Below, in pieces: positions 21,798 through 34,387 of a DNA stretch of 64,000 bases; position 1 is the first letter of the stretch, and each line of letters begins with the position of its first letter. Source of the stretch: Lolium rigidum (taxonomy: Eukaryota > Streptophyta > Magnoliopsida > Poales > Poaceae); contig NC_061508.1 of assembly GCF_022539505.1 (NCBI RefSeq), forward strand, positions 65,357,754-65,421,753. The letters run 5' to 3'. A program made the position numbers and the translations under genes. The notes beneath the pieces were generated by a model. The model was not told where the DNA came from. It saw nothing but the letters and a program-made list of their open reading frames with translations, and made no database searches.

Positions 21798-23662
21798 CGG
21801 TAATGAAATCCATGCCAATTTCATCCCATTTCCATTCAGGAGTTGATATAGGTTGAAGAGTACCAGCTGGTCTTTGATGCTCAGGTTTTACACGACGACA
21901 AACGTCGCATTCAGCTACAAAGCGAGCGATTTCTCTTTTCATCCGGGTCCACCAGAACCTTTGGCGAAGATCCTGATACATCTTTGTACTTCCAGGATGA
22001 ATAGATAGAGGAGACTCATGAGCTTCTCGGAGGATAAGCTCTCTCAGGTTCTTTTTCTTCGGCACCACCAAGCGGTTACCAAAGTATACAACACCTTGAT
22101 CGTTGACGGAGAAACATTTAGCATCTCCGCTAGCAATGTTCTCTTTGATCTTAATGATACCCAAATCACGCTTCTGAGCGGCTTTGATCTGGTCTTCAAG
22201 AGAGGATTTCACCTCTAAGTTGGCAAGGAATCCCTGAGGAACAACTTCAAGATTGAGTCTTGCAAATTCCTCATGGAGGGCAGGTTGACATTGCTTGAGC
22301 ATCAGATTGTTGCAATATGACTTCCGACTTAGCGCGTCAGCAACGACGTTGGCTTTGCCGGGCTGATAGTTAAGACCCAAATCATAGTCTTTGATGAGTT
22401 CCAACCATCTTGTCTGTCTGAGATTCAGATCCGGTTGGGTAAAGAGATACTTCAGACTTTGATGATCCGAGTATAACTCGCAACGATTACCGTAAAGGTA
22501 AGGTCGCCATTGCTTAAGAGCATGGACCACAGCTGCAAGCTCTAGATCATGAGTTGGATAATTGAGCTCATGTGGCTTCAATTGTCGAGAGGCATAAGCC
22601 ACTACATGGCCATCTTTCATCAACACACATCCGAGCCCTTGAAGAGAGGCATCACAGAAGATGACAAAGTCTTTGCTTGTGTCTGGAAGGACAAGTACCG
22701 GAGCGGTAGTCAGCTTTACTTTCAGTGTCTGAAAACTTTCTTCAGCCTTCTCTGACCACTCAAATTTCTTATCTTTCTTGAGAAGATCAGTCATTGGTTT
22801 GGCGATCTTGGAGAAATTCTCGATGTATCGACGGTAATAACCCGCCAATCCAAGAAAACTCCGAATCTCTTTGGCTGACTTAGGAGTCTTCCGGTCAAGA
22901 ACGGATTGAACTTTATCCGGAATGAGCTGCAACACCTTTTGCAGAGACCACATGGCCTAGGAAGATGAGCTCTTGTAGCCAGAACTCACATTTAGAAAAC
23001 TTGGCATAGAGACGGTGTTCACGAAGCTTTGTCAGCACCAAACGCAAGTGTTCAGTGTGTTCTTCTTCGGTTTTGGAGTAGACCAGAATATCATCAATGT
23101 AGATAATGACGAATTTGTCAAGATACTCCATAAACAATGAGTTCATGAGCCGCATAAAAGTGGCTGGAGCATTTGTGAGACCAAAGGACATGACGGTGTA
23201 CTCGTAAAGACCATAACGAGTCATGAACGCCGTTTTTGGAATGTCCTCCGTTCGGATTTTGATTTGATGGTAGCCTGATCTCAAATCCATCTTAGAAAAG
23301 ACTGTGGCACCACTCAATTGATCAAAAAGATCATTGATTCGAGGTAGAGGATACTTGTTCTTGATGGTTCTTGCGTTGAGCGGCCGGTAATCAACAACCG
23401 GACGCGGAACATTGGTATCCCTCTTCTTGACAAAGAGTGCGGGACATCCCCAAGAAGAAGTACTAGGTTGGATGTATCTTTTCCCTTCTAACTCTTCCAA
23501 GCTGCTTCTTCGGTTCAACCAACTCTTCTCGAGGCATACGATAAGGACGTCGAGATACGAGGAGCGATTCCGGGGAACCAGCTCGATGACAAACTCCACG
23601 CTTCGATCGGGTGGCATGCCGGAGTAATTCTTCGGAAAGACATCGGGGAAGTCACAAACCAC
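21798..23662 (-). pseudogene. Element A reverse transcriptase, RNase H and integrase N-terminus
   Basis: Minus strand. RT runs from about 23662 (DFPDVFP) through [31 protein letters not shown] and the active site YIDD (23091-23102), to [18 protein letters not shown] frameshift near 22950 leads into RNase H ([48 protein letters not shown]) and the integrase HHCC zinc-binding region ([28 protein letters not shown]), ending at GMDFITGL with the first integrase Asp where the Copia interrupts. One 414-codon frame spans RNase H and integrase, so this part is well preserved. Confidence 0.92.
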
Positions 23663-25206
23663 GGAACATCAGAAATTTCAAGCGGAGGTAAGACATCAAG
23701 GGCATACAACTCAGCATCGGGAATATGTCTGGCTGATGGAGATGTTCGTTGCCGAAGACCAATACGAGAATGGAGCTTCCGGAAAGATCGGTCGGAGTAA
23801 GAGACCTGGCTCCACAATCAATGACAGCCTGATATTTAGCTAGCCAATCCATGCCCAAAATGATATCAATGTCGGTTGACTTGAGGGAAATGAGGGGAAT
23901 CGGAAAAAGAAGATATCCAATCTCGATTTTATTCCCACGACTGACCATAGCGGTATACCAACTAGAACCAGGGGAATGAACCATAAGAGGGGTAGACATA
24001 ACTTCAAAAGGAATCTCATGCAGTTGAGCAAACTCTTGGGATATGAATGAATGCGATGCTCCAGAATCAAACAGAACTGTAGCTATAACGGAGTTGATTC
24101 GAAGCGTACCCATTATGACGCTTGGATGCGCTCGGCTTCTTCGGCGGTGACATGGGTCGGACGACCATGACCGGCAAGCTGGAGGTTTAGTAAACTTCTT
24201 TGGTGGTGGAGCACCACGAACAGAAGTATTGTGGGGGCACTCCTTCATGTAGTGACCGGGTTGACCACAAGTGAAGCACGCACCACTGCCTGGAGTACCC
24301 ATAGCGGGACGATAGTTGGTTCCGCCGGCATTGTTTGGAGCTTGTGGGCGAGGAGCATAACCAGAAGGCTTTGGTGCATTAGGAGCACGAGGCACAGCAC
24401 TGTATGGAATGAAAACACGACGGCGCTGATTGCCTGATCCAGAAGACTGAGAAGTATCTCGAGGACGCTTGCGAGTTTCCTCATACTCCACCTTTCCTCT
24501 TTCTGCCTTCATAGCCTTGTTGACAAGATCTTGGCAGGTTGGGAAGTCCAGGAGATGAAGATCTCGACGAAGATCAGGATCCAGTCCCTTGCGGAACAAG
24601 GCTTGCTTCTTGGCATCAGTGGAAGTTTCTTCAGGAGCATAGCAGGCAAGACGATAAAAATTACCTTGGTAATCACAGATAGAACCACCGCACTGCGTCG
24701 GCTTCGGAAACTCTTCTCTTTTCTCGTCCATCGGACCCTGCGGGATATGATATGCACGGAAAGCGGCTTTGAACTACGGCCAAGTTACGACATGACCGGC
24801 AGGCTGCATCAACAAGAAGTTTTCCCACCATGAACCAGCGGCTCCTTCAAGATGGTAGGTGGCAAAGTTCACCCAATCCGCTGAGCGGCGTGGGCAACCT
24901 CTAGCTTGCGCTCGATGGTGCGGAGCCGGTAGTCGGCATCAAGTGGCTCGGTGGAATAGCTGAACCTTTGGTGGGGTGAGGCGAATGAAGCTTCGGATCC
25001 CCACTTGTTCCTCATGACGGCGAGGCTGTGTTACGCTCAATCCTTTCAAGGAGCCTAATGTTGTCTGCGCGATTAGCTTCATACATGGCCATAAGTTGGA
25101 CCATAGAAGGAGGAGGAGGAAGGTCAGGATTCTCCTCGTGGCCATCTCCACGACCATTGCCACGGCCATGACCACGGCCAGCACCACTTCTAGTACCGCC
25201 TGACAT
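23652..25206 (-). pseudogene. Element A gag and protease
   Basis: Start chosen at the ATG 25206 (MSGGTRSGAGRGHGRG), the first Met ahead of the gag-like sequence and about 590 bp inside the 5' LTR. A stop at 25012 and frameshifts follow; the gag core resumes by 24731 (RKGLDPDLRRDLHLLDFPT). The zinc knuckle CFTCGQPGHYMKEC lies at 24238-24279 (Cys-X2-Cys-X4-His-X4-Cys). The retropepsin motif LFDSGASHSF lies near 24049-24078, followed by DIDIILGMDWLAKYQ. The protein forms the particle and the protease cuts the polyprotein. Frames are interrupted between 24740 and 25012. Confidence 0.88.
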
Positions 25207-25781
25207 CCTGAGGAGAAAACATAAAACCATGAGACACGGATTCACCGGAAGGATTCAACGAAAGGATAGCATGTACCGAATGCAATGTGCATCTTTGAAG
25301 GACAAGACATGTGATATAAAGATATATCATCGTATCGATCATAGTAGTTGAACAAGCATACGAAATGTATACACTACCAACCAACTCACAAACCATGAAA
25401 ATGGAATGCAAAGATGACATACTATCACCATGTCGCATAAAGGCAAACAATTGGATGCTAAGCACCCGAAGCAAGAATAAAGGAACAATGCTTCAGATGA
25501 ACTGAGGCATTCTGGAAACTCTGAGACAAGCAACCAGATACGGAGTGCTTGGAGAAAAATAACCCAAACCCGTGTATCCTAGAGATTTGAATTGATAGGA
25601 AAGAAGAGAAACCTTTTTCCAATCAAAACCGGATAAGATGACTCGGCATTAGAGTGACACCGGGTAAGGAGTAAAAGAATCCTATTCGAGTTTTGCAAAT
25701 AATCTTTAGCTTTCAAATAGTTTTCGCAACCACTAGACTCAACATCGACCGATTACCAAGGGTTTCCTACGAGCCGATCCT
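25207..25781 (-). other. Element A 5' leader
   Basis: Untranslated region between the PBS and gag on the minus strand. No ORF or repeat of note. Confidence 0.6.
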
Positions 25782-25792
25782 GCTCGATACCA
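25782..25792 (-). promoter_or_regulatory. Element A primer-binding site (initiator Met tRNA)
   Basis: Reads TGGTATCGAGC on the minus strand, five bases inside the 5' LTR. The expected complement of initiator tRNA-Met is TGGTATCAGAGC; again CAGAG appears as CGAG. Confidence 0.75.
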
Positions 25793-25797
25793 AAACC

Positions 25798-28719
25798 TGT
25801 GGCACCCCGGGATCAAGGTTAGACAAATACCAGATCTTCATCGACATAAGCCTAATCTCGAGCTCGGAAGACTACGGTGAGAGAATCGGTAACACAACGG
25901 TGACTCTACGACTCAAAAGCATATATTACAACTCTTAGCGAGTAAGATCCAAATTATTACACGCGAGAGGTCAACGACCCAACATTCAACAAGCAACGGA
26001 AGCAAATTATGTTATTCTAAATAACAAGATAGCAAAGGGCTTAAGAAGCCATAACATAAAGCGACGTCCCAGCCCATAAGTCGCGAGTGCTGCTGCTGGG
26101 AACTCCAAACTAACCATCGATGTTAACGTAGAAACCACCTTCGGTACGTAGCGACTTCATACGAAACAAAAGCATGCAAAGCTGAGTACGAGGGACTCGG
26201 CAAGACTTAGTACAACCTTTTAGCAAAGCGGGTATGCGGGCTTTCTGGTAGATCTTCTTTTGCGTAAAGCCAGTTTTCCTTTGTAAGATAAGAGAGAAGA
26301 GAAGTTCGACTACTCAGAACCTTTAAAAGGGGATAAGAGAGCGACATCTCTATCTCTATTGATCATCATCTTGTATCCACCAATCTTCATCATCTCGAAC
26401 CACTATCCTCGGATTACCCCCTCAACACCCGAAGAAGGTATCCGTAAACACACATTGGTTGCCACGTTTTACGATTAGATTCATGTTCTCTATGATCTCC
26501 ACGTCCGTTCCCAAGTCGTCCATAACCGTCGACACGGCTTTTCGAAAAGATTCATAACCCTGCAGGGGTGCACAACTTTACCCACACGCGCCAACCGACT
26601 CTTAATGCCAATATATATTAGCTCTCTTCCTTGGAGAGCCGGCGAGAGGGTGGTCGACCACGACCTTTACCTTGCTTGTCGCCGAGACCATGAGTCACGC
26701 GCTAAGGATTGTTCCGCCGTAACGGGTCAAGTCCCGAAGTCGGTCCTTAACGATGTGTACCGAGGTGGGTTTCCCCGGAGGCCGCAACCCCCGGCCACCA
26801 CGACCACGCTTACACGCTCGTTATGTACCTTTAACCCCCAAGCAAAATGCAATGCATATGACCGAGGTAACGCGCAAACTATGTGACTCATGGAATCTAC
26901 TAGGCAAGTTAGTGAGTCGAGAGGGTACCATAATAGGGCCTCGTGTGGTTGTACGCTCGATCTTGGTTCAAGAGGCGAGAACTCGGTTCCTAGGGTCGGC
27001 GAGAAACGAAACAACCCACCACATCCCAATGTGGCCTCTCGTACGAGCCTTTAATCATGTTTATCATCACCTCTATACTTACCACGTCAACTTTGTCATG
27101 CTAGATTCATTTCATTGTGAGGCTCCGGTCCGAAGACCGGAGTAGTAGCGTAACAAACTAAGCATGGCTAAGCATAAGAGATAAAGGCTCTCGCGACGCA
27201 CACATGCCAAACCTAGTTATGCTAGGAGCGAGTGGATCGGGGTATCGAGGCTACAAAGGTCGGACATGCAACGAGATAGGGTAACTCTATCTATCGATAA
27301 AAGACGAGTTGAATCGTATGCGATATGTAGGAACCACGGATAAAAGTATTTCAAAATCATAGATGAACCGAGGTTAGGGCTTGCCTTGTCCCTCGGCGGA
27401 TGAGTACTTGTTCTTCGGTAGTGTGGACGTCGGTCTCCGGCTCGGATCCTATCGCGAAGAACCAAATACGGAAAGGAAACAAACATTCACGACATGGCAT
27501 AATGCAATGCGCATACAATATGAATGATATGTCAGGTTAAAGGAATTCGGTAAACCCTAGGTGCATCGTCAAATTAAAGGGGTGCCGACATCGGACACCG
27601 CCATATGAGAGGGGTGTATTAGGGTTCTCTAATAAGCTTCACATTTAATTGTTTCAAACATGTATAAACGAATAGGAAATGTTTTTCTGATCGAAATGAT
27701 ATATAATTTTATATTTTTATGATTTAATATGAATTATTTATCAATTACTGAAAAATAACAGAAATAAGAAAAAGCTTTATTGCGTCATGCTGACGTCATG
27801 CTGACGTCAGCACGACCTTGAGCTCTCAGGTCGAGCAGCAATCGGCCGATTGAGGCCGAAATTGGGCGCGTGCGTGGGGGCATCCGACTCAGCTCGACGT
27901 GGCGAGCCAAATGGTGGTGGCGCCGCCCGTTTTGGGTCGCCGGAGCATGGTCGGCGACCATGTCCGACGGCGGCGGGCGCAGGTGCACGGTGCGGGGCCG
28001 GTGGAGGAAGCAATCGGGGAGGGGAAGGGCACCACGAGCATCAGCAGCTCACCGCGAGCACGTGGAGGTTGACGGCGAGGCGAGGGGAGGCCGGAGTCGC
28101 CGGCGAGAGGCGGTGGCCGGCGCGGCAGAGGTCGCTCGATTGGCGCGGTAGGGGGCTCCCCGGCGAGCGCTGCTTGGTGGAGGAGGTCGGCGGCGACACG
28201 GCGGAGCTTCTGGCGGTGTCGGCCGAGCACGGGGAGGCGCAGAACGGCGGCGACGGTGAGGTCTGCGGGGCTAGGGTTTCGGACCGCGGCACAGAGAAGA
28301 GGAGGGGGAAGAAATGGGGCGTGCTAGGGTTGTCCACGGCGGCAGCGCGGAGCTTTGTAGGCGCTCGGGGGTGGCGGGGAGGATCCAGGCCGCCGGCGGG
28401 ATCGACGGCCTTGGCGTCGACAGGCAGCAGCCTGGCTGCCTGGAGGTAGAAGACAAGGGGGGGAATTTTATGAAAACCCCCCTAGTCTTTAGGGTTTTCT
28501 CGGGAAAAGAAAAACAGAGTTGGTTTTTATGGAAATTTGGGGTATTTTGACCCAAATTTTTCAAGGGTTTTGCACAAAATTTTCTTAACACAAAACTACA
28601 ACCATTTGCAACATTGTTTCATAACATTTTAGTGCAAAGTTTCTCAAATTAAATGCAAATGCATGCCATGCTTATGATCAACTAACAACATTATTGATTA
28701 ACAAAGTTGGTCTGTTACA
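25798..28719 (-). repeat. Element A 5' LTR
   Basis: 2922 bp, the 5' LTR in element orientation. It differs from the 3' copy largely by CAG/CTG-context changes, for example CGG at 25875-25877 and 25898-25900 against CAG at 9065-9067 and 9088-9090, plus a missing ACATGTATGAG stretch near 27660. Confidence 0.93.
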
Positions 28720-28724
28720 GTCCG

Positions 28725-28798
28725 TTGATCTTCCAGATTAAAAAAAGGGCAGTGCTGAGCGTCCCCCGGTGGATCCGAAATCAGATCCCCCGGGTCGC
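28725..28798. other. Short native spacer between elements A and B
   Basis: These 74 bp separate the right TSD of A from the start of B. The last five bases (GTCGC, 28794-28798) are the left TSD of B. The native sequence continues after B at 56612. Confidence 0.7.
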
Positions 28799-30280
28799 TG
28801 ATGACCCACAAGTATAGGGGATCGCAACAGTCTTCGAGGGAAGTAAAACCCAAATTTATTGATTCGACACACTGCACCTGGAAAAGCACTAGTAATAGGG
28901 GCGATGTGAAAGCAGCAGTAATATGAGATCAATAGTAACAGTAACACAGCAGCAGTAGCAGTAACACAGAGGCATTGGCACCAGAAAATAGTTGATACTA
29001 CTTCTAATGGCATATAGGACCGAGTGAGTATTTGATGATGAAAGATGGACCGGGGTTCCCAGCTATCGACACTAGTGGTAACTCTCCAATAACAAGTATT
29101 GGGTGAACAAATTACAGTTGGGCAATTGACATAATTATTATAGCATTAAGACAGAACATCCAGTTTATTAATCATGTAGGCATGTTTTCCATATATAGTC
29201 ATACGTGCTTGCAATGAGAAACTTGCATAACATCTTTTGTCCTACCAGCCGGTGGCAGCCAGGCCTCAAGGGAATCTCTCGGTAATTAAGGTACTCCTTT
29301 TAATAGAGCACCGGAGCAAAGCATTAACACTTGGTGAAAACATGTGATCCTCATATCTAAGCCATCCCCTCCGGTTATCCCGATTCTTTGTCACTCCGGG
29401 GCCTCGGGTTCCGGACATAGACATGTGCAAACAACTTGTAGATACAATCTAAGCAATAATTATAGAGCTTTAAATCTAAGATCATGCCACTCGTGCACTA
29501 GTGACAAGCATTAAACACAACAAGATTGCAGCAACAATAACTTCACAAACTTTATAGATAGACTGATCATAATGTAACAATTCATCGGATCCCAACAAAC
29601 ATAACACCGATTACATCAGATGGATCTCAATCATGTAAGGCAGCTCATGAGATCGTTGTATTGAAGTACATGGGAGAGAGAGTACCAACTAGCTACTGCT
29701 AGAACCCGTCCATGGGAGAACTACTCACGGAGCATGATGGAGGCGGTGGCGTCGATGGAGAAGGCTCCGGGGGTCGATCCCCGTCCCGGCAGGGTGCCGA
29801 AACAGGAACTTCTGACCCCCAAAACTAGGTTTCGCGATGGCGGCGGCGCTCCGGGAGTCTTTCTGGAGTATGATAGATATCTCTCGGGTTTTCGCGTCAT
29901 GGGGGAACAAATAGGCAAAGGGGCGATGTCGGTGGAGTCCCGAGGTGGGCTCCCCACACGCCGGCGTGCCTGTGGGCCCGGTCGCGCGGCTGCATGGGGA
30001 GGACGCCGTGGGCCTCCCCCGGGCTTGCCCTTCTGGCTCCGTGTGTCCCTCGGAAAAATAGGCGGTTTGGCTTTTGTTTCGTCGAATTCCGAGAATATTG
30101 CCCGAACAGCTTTCCTGGAACCAAAAACAGCGAAAAACAGCGACAGCACTGTGGCATCTTGTTAATAGGTTAGTCCCAGAAAATATATAATAATGATATA
30201 TAATGCATATAAAACATGTGACAATGATACATAAAACAAGCATGAAACATCAGAAATTATAGATACGTTGAGAAGTATCA
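28799..30280 (-). repeat. Element B 3' LTR
   Basis: 1482 bp. It ends with GTATCA and lacks a block of about 52 bp after GATTCGACACA (near 28870) that the 5' LTR and both D LTRs retain, so this is a real deletion in this copy. Confidence 0.9.
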
Positions 30281-32811
30281 AGCATCCCCAAGCTTAGTTC
30301 CTACTCGTCCTCGAGTAGGTAAACGATAAAAAGAAAATAATTTCTGAAGTGACATGCTACCAACATTATCCTGATCCAATAATGATGTAAGGCATGTGAA
30401 CTGAGATCAAATTATTCAAAGCAAATGTCTATAGTTGCTAAAAAAAGATAATGACTAAAAAACTGAATCATATAGCAAAAACTTTTCATGAATAGTACTT
30501 TCAAGACAAGCATCAAAAAGTCTTGCATAAGAGTTAACTCATAAAGTAATAGATTCTTAATAAAAGGTTTTGAAGCAACACAACGGAAGATTTAAGTTTC
30601 AGCAACTGCCTTCAACTTTCAACATGTATATCTCATGGATAATTGTCAACACAAAGTAATATGATGAGTGCAATAAGCAAGCATGTAAGGATCAATGCAC
30701 ACAGTTGACACAAGTGTTTGCCTCTAAAATAGAATGAAGTAGGTAAACTGACTCAACATAAAGTAAAAGAAAGGCCCTTCGCAGAGGGAAGCAGGGATTA
30801 ACTCATGTGCTAGAGCTTTTTAAGTTTTGAAATCATAAAGAGAGCATAAAAATAAAGTTTTGAGAGGTGTTTGTTGTTGTCAACGAATGGTAGTGGGCAC
30901 TCTAACCCCCTTGTCAAACGAGACTTTCAAAGAGCGGCTCCCATGAAGGACGTTATCTCTACCGGCAAGGTAGATCATCCCTCTTCTCTTTTGTTTACAC
31001 ATGTATTTTAGTTTTATTTATAGATGACACTCCTCCCAACCTTTTGCTTTCACAAGCCATGGCTAACCGAATCCTCGGGTGCCTTCCAACATTTCACATA
31101 CCATGGAGGAGTGTCTATTGCAAAATTAAGTTGCTTACTGATAAATCGGGGCAAAACATGTGAAGAGAATTATTAATGAAAGTTAATTAATTGGGGCTGG
31201 GCACCCCGTTGCCAGCTCTTTTTGCAAAATTATTGGATAAGTGGATGTATATGCCACTAGTCCATTGGTGAAAGTCTGCCCAACAAAATTGAAAGATAAA
31301 ACACCACATACTTCCTCATGAGTTATAAAACATTGACACAAATAAGGAGTAATAAAGTTTTGAATTGTTTAAAGGTAGCACATGAAGTATTTACTTGGAA
31401 TGGCAGAAAAATACCACATAGTAGGTAGTTATGGTGGACTCAAATGGCATAGGTTTTGGCTCAAGGTTTCTGATGCACGAGAAGCATTCCCTCTGAGTAC
31501 AAGACTTTGGCTAGCAAGGTTGTTTGAAGCAAACACAAGTATAACTGGTACAACAAAACTTACATAAGAACATATTGCAAGCATTATAAGACTCTACACT
31601 GTCTTTCTTGTTGCTCAAACACTTTTACAAGAAAATATCTAGACCTTAGAGAGACCAATCATGCAAACCAAATTTCAACAAGCTCTACGGTAGTTCTCCA
31701 CTAATAGGTTTAAACTACATGATGCAAGAGCTTAAACATGATCTACTTGAGAGCTCAAAACAATTGCCAAGTATCAAATTATTCAAGACAATATACCAAT
31801 TACCACATGAAGCATTTTTCGTTTCCAACCAAATAGCAATAAATGCGGCGGCTTTCGGCTTTTGCCATGAACATTAAAAGTAAAACGAAGAACACCAGTG
31901 TTCAAATGAAAAAGCGGAGCGTGTCTCTCTCTCACACAAGCATGTTAGGATCCGATTTATTCAGAGAATGAAAATAACAAAACGAAAATAAAAGCACACC
32001 GACGCTCCAAGTAAAGCACATAAGATGTGACAGAATTAAAATATAGTTTCACTAAAGGTGACCTGATAAGTTTTTGATGAAGAAGGGGATGCCTTGGGCA
32101 TCCCCAAGCTTAGACGCTTGAGTCTTCTCGAAATATGCAGGGATGAACCACGGGGGCATCCCCAAGCTTATACTTTTCACTCTTCTTGATCATATTATAT
32201 CATCCTCCTCTCTTGATCCTTGAAAACTTCCTTCACACCAAACTCAAAGCAATCTCATTAGAGGGTTAGTGCATAATCAAAAATTCACATGTTCAGCAAG
32301 GACACAATCATTCCCAACACTTCTGGATATTATCCAAGGTTACTGAAATTTAATGGAGCAAAGAAACCCACTCAAACACAGTAAAAGAGGCAATGCGAAA
32401 TAAAAGGCAGAATCTGTCAAAACAGAACAGTCCATAAAGACGAATTGTTTCGAGGCATTTAACATTCTCAGATGGAAAAGCTCCAGTTGAATGAAAGTTG
32501 CGTACATATCTGTGGATTACTCATGAATTTTTTCAAGATTTTTAGATTTTTCTACAGAGAGAAAAACTCAAAACAGTGACAGCTAAAAATCTGTTTCTGC
32601 GCAGAAATCCAAATCTAGTATCAACTTTCTATCAAAGACTTTACTTGGCACAACAATGCAATAAAATAAAGATACAAAGGTATTGCTACAGTAGTAACAA
32701 GCACCTTGACTCAAATATAAAACAAAATTGCAGAAATAAAATAATGGGTTGTCTCCCATAAGCGCTTTTGTTTAACGCCTTTCAGCTAGGCGCAAAAGAT
32801 TTTAATGATGC
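30281..32811 (-). other. Element B 3' non-coding region
   Basis: AT-rich sequence with no ORF above 61 codons that looks real. It contains three copies of the motif AAGCTTGGGGATGC (minus strand): 30281-30296 at the LTR border, and internal copies at 32097-32112 and 32155-32170. The same arrangement is found in C, D and F. Confidence 0.7.
30300..30319 (-). promoter_or_regulatory. Stem-loop before the 3' LTR of element B
   Basis: CCTACTCGTCCTCGAGTAGG is an inverted repeat (CCTACTCG / CGAGTAGG) 19 bp from the 3' LTR. Equivalent hairpins occur in C, D and F. Confidence 0.6.
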
Positions 32812-34113
32812 TCACATGAAAATAGAAAATGAAGCAAAAGGAGCATCAAGAAGCAAATTCGAAACACATTTAAGTCTAACCCGCTTCCTATGCACAGGAA
32901 TCTCGTACACAAATAAATTCATGAAGAACAAAGTGACAAGCATAGGAAGATAAAACACGAGTAACTTCAAAATTTTCAGCATGTAGAGAGGTGTTTTAGT
33001 ACCATGAAAATTTCTACAACCATATTTTCCTCTCTCATAATAATTTACGGTAGCATCATGAACAAACTCAACAATATAACTATCACATACAGCATGCTTT
33101 TCATGATCTACAAACACATAATTTTTATCAAGCTCAAAAATAGTGGGATCAAAACTTTCAAACCCACTTTTTCAAAATCTATATCAAGATGATTGATCAT
33201 TCTCAAGAGATATGGGACTCCTAGATAAAGTCAAGACCTCTCCAATCCCATTTTCATTAGTAGTACAATTAATATTATCAAGTAACATAGGATCATCATC
33301 TAGAGCTTTATCATAAACATTTGCTAAGCAAAACTCTTTAGTACCATGCATTTCGATATCAGGCACAAACAAAGCATTATCATAAGATTTATCAAAATAG
33401 CATGGATTATCATAGATAACTGTAGCATAATTATTCTCACAAGTTTTACTCATAGGGAATATTTCAAGAGAATCCACAGGAACATAACATTCATCCTCCT
33501 TTGGTAAGCATGGAGGACAATCAAATAGTGTAAGAGATAAAGAGTTACTCTCATTAGAAGGTTGGCATGGGTAGCTAATCCATTCTTCCTCATTTTGTTC
33601 ATCACTCTCCTCCTCTTTTTCATCCAATGAGCGTTCAGGTTCATCAATTCCTTCTTTCACAGGTTCCTGCAAATTGTGAGTGCATTCTTGTGCATGAATG
33701 AGTCTCTCTTTATAATCAATGATATAAGGATTATTGATGTAATGTTCTATGCAATAATCAAGGATAGAAGAGACATAATCTTTAAGGTCCTTACAAACAA
33801 TACAAGTTTCATAATTTTTAGCCATGAACGATTCTATCTTAGAGGCTCCCATAAATAAAACAAATTGTTCTACTTCTTCGAACCCAAGATGAATATAGTT
33901 ATTCCAATGATAGTTCACAATTAAAACTTCTTCACTAAAGCCACATTGGAATTTAAGATGTTTAGAGCAACAGTTTATATCATGGCGTTTAAGCAAGATT
34001 TTAGCAATTGTATTCAATTTTTCTAACACGGCAGTCATGACTTTACCCTTTCTTGATTCTCTATAATTCATATATAATTCTTTAAGCTCCATACAGGTTG
34101 TGGGTTCTTCCAT
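32812..34113 (-). pseudogene. Element B ORF: acidic protein with C-terminal membrane segment, two stops
   Basis: Unknown function. One frame runs from ATG 34113 to a stop at 32812 (about 433 codons) with two in-frame TGA codons near 33184 and 33175. Features in order: a basic/hydrophobic N-terminus (KLNTIAKILLKRHDINCC), a cysteine pair CIVCKDLKDY near residue 104, an acidic tract (EPERSLDEKEEESDEQNEEE) near 160-180, CPPCLPKEDEC near 200, and a hydrophobic stretch LLVFYLPMLVTLFFMNLFVY near the C-terminus that looks like a transmembrane helix. Element D encodes a clear homologue at 37599-38967. It occupies the first ORF position after the PBS. An env-like or replaced-gag origin is possible but unproven. 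Confidence 0.65.
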
Positions 34114-34189
34114 AACAACAGTTTTTAAATTTTCGGTTTTTCAAATTTTTATGGATTTTCAGGTATATAAGAAAAAATAAAACAAGACA

Positions 34190-34387
34190 AAAACAAAAAA
34201 ACTAGACAAAAGTAAACTAAGCAAAATAATACTAGACAGAAATAAACTAAGCACAAATAAACTAGACAAAAGTAAACTAAGCAAAACAAAATAAATAAAA
34301 ACAGAGAGAGAGAGGTAGAGTGTACTCCCCAGGTGAACTTATGAGTGTAGAGCTATGCTCCCCGACAACGGCGCCTGAAAATAGTCT
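34190..34387 (-). other. Element B leader with PBS and T-rich repeats
   Basis: On the minus strand the PBS region reads AGGCGCCGTTGTCGGGG just inside the 5' LTR (about 34361-34377), a variant of the tRNA-Asp complement TGGCGCCGTTGCCGGGG. Pyrimidine-rich short repeats (TAGTTTA(C/T)TTTTGTC type) follow, as in element D. Confidence 0.7.

Larger units (their letters stand above)
8986..28719 (-). mobile_element. Element A: full-length Tekay-like Gypsy chromovirus, interrupted by a Copia
   Basis: Both LTRs begin TGTGGCACCCC and end CTGTTACA on the plus strand, and the perfect TSD GTCCG lies at 8981-8985 and 28720-28724. Coding sequence, PBS and PPT show it lies on the minus strand. The domain order gag, protease, RT, RNase H, integrase, chromodomain defines a Ty3/Gypsy chromovirus; the long LTRs (2.9 kb) and C-terminal chromodomain suggest the Tekay/Del clade. 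Without the nested Copia (12985-21792 plus one TSD copy) the element is about 10.9 kb. The two LTRs are closely similar, and many of their differences are at CAG/CTG sites. Confidence 0.93.

Noticed and set aside
29721..30243. ORFs of 140-170 codons in the B LTR (also 55990-56568)
   Set aside because: LTR sequence, not coding; frames are lost between LTR copies.
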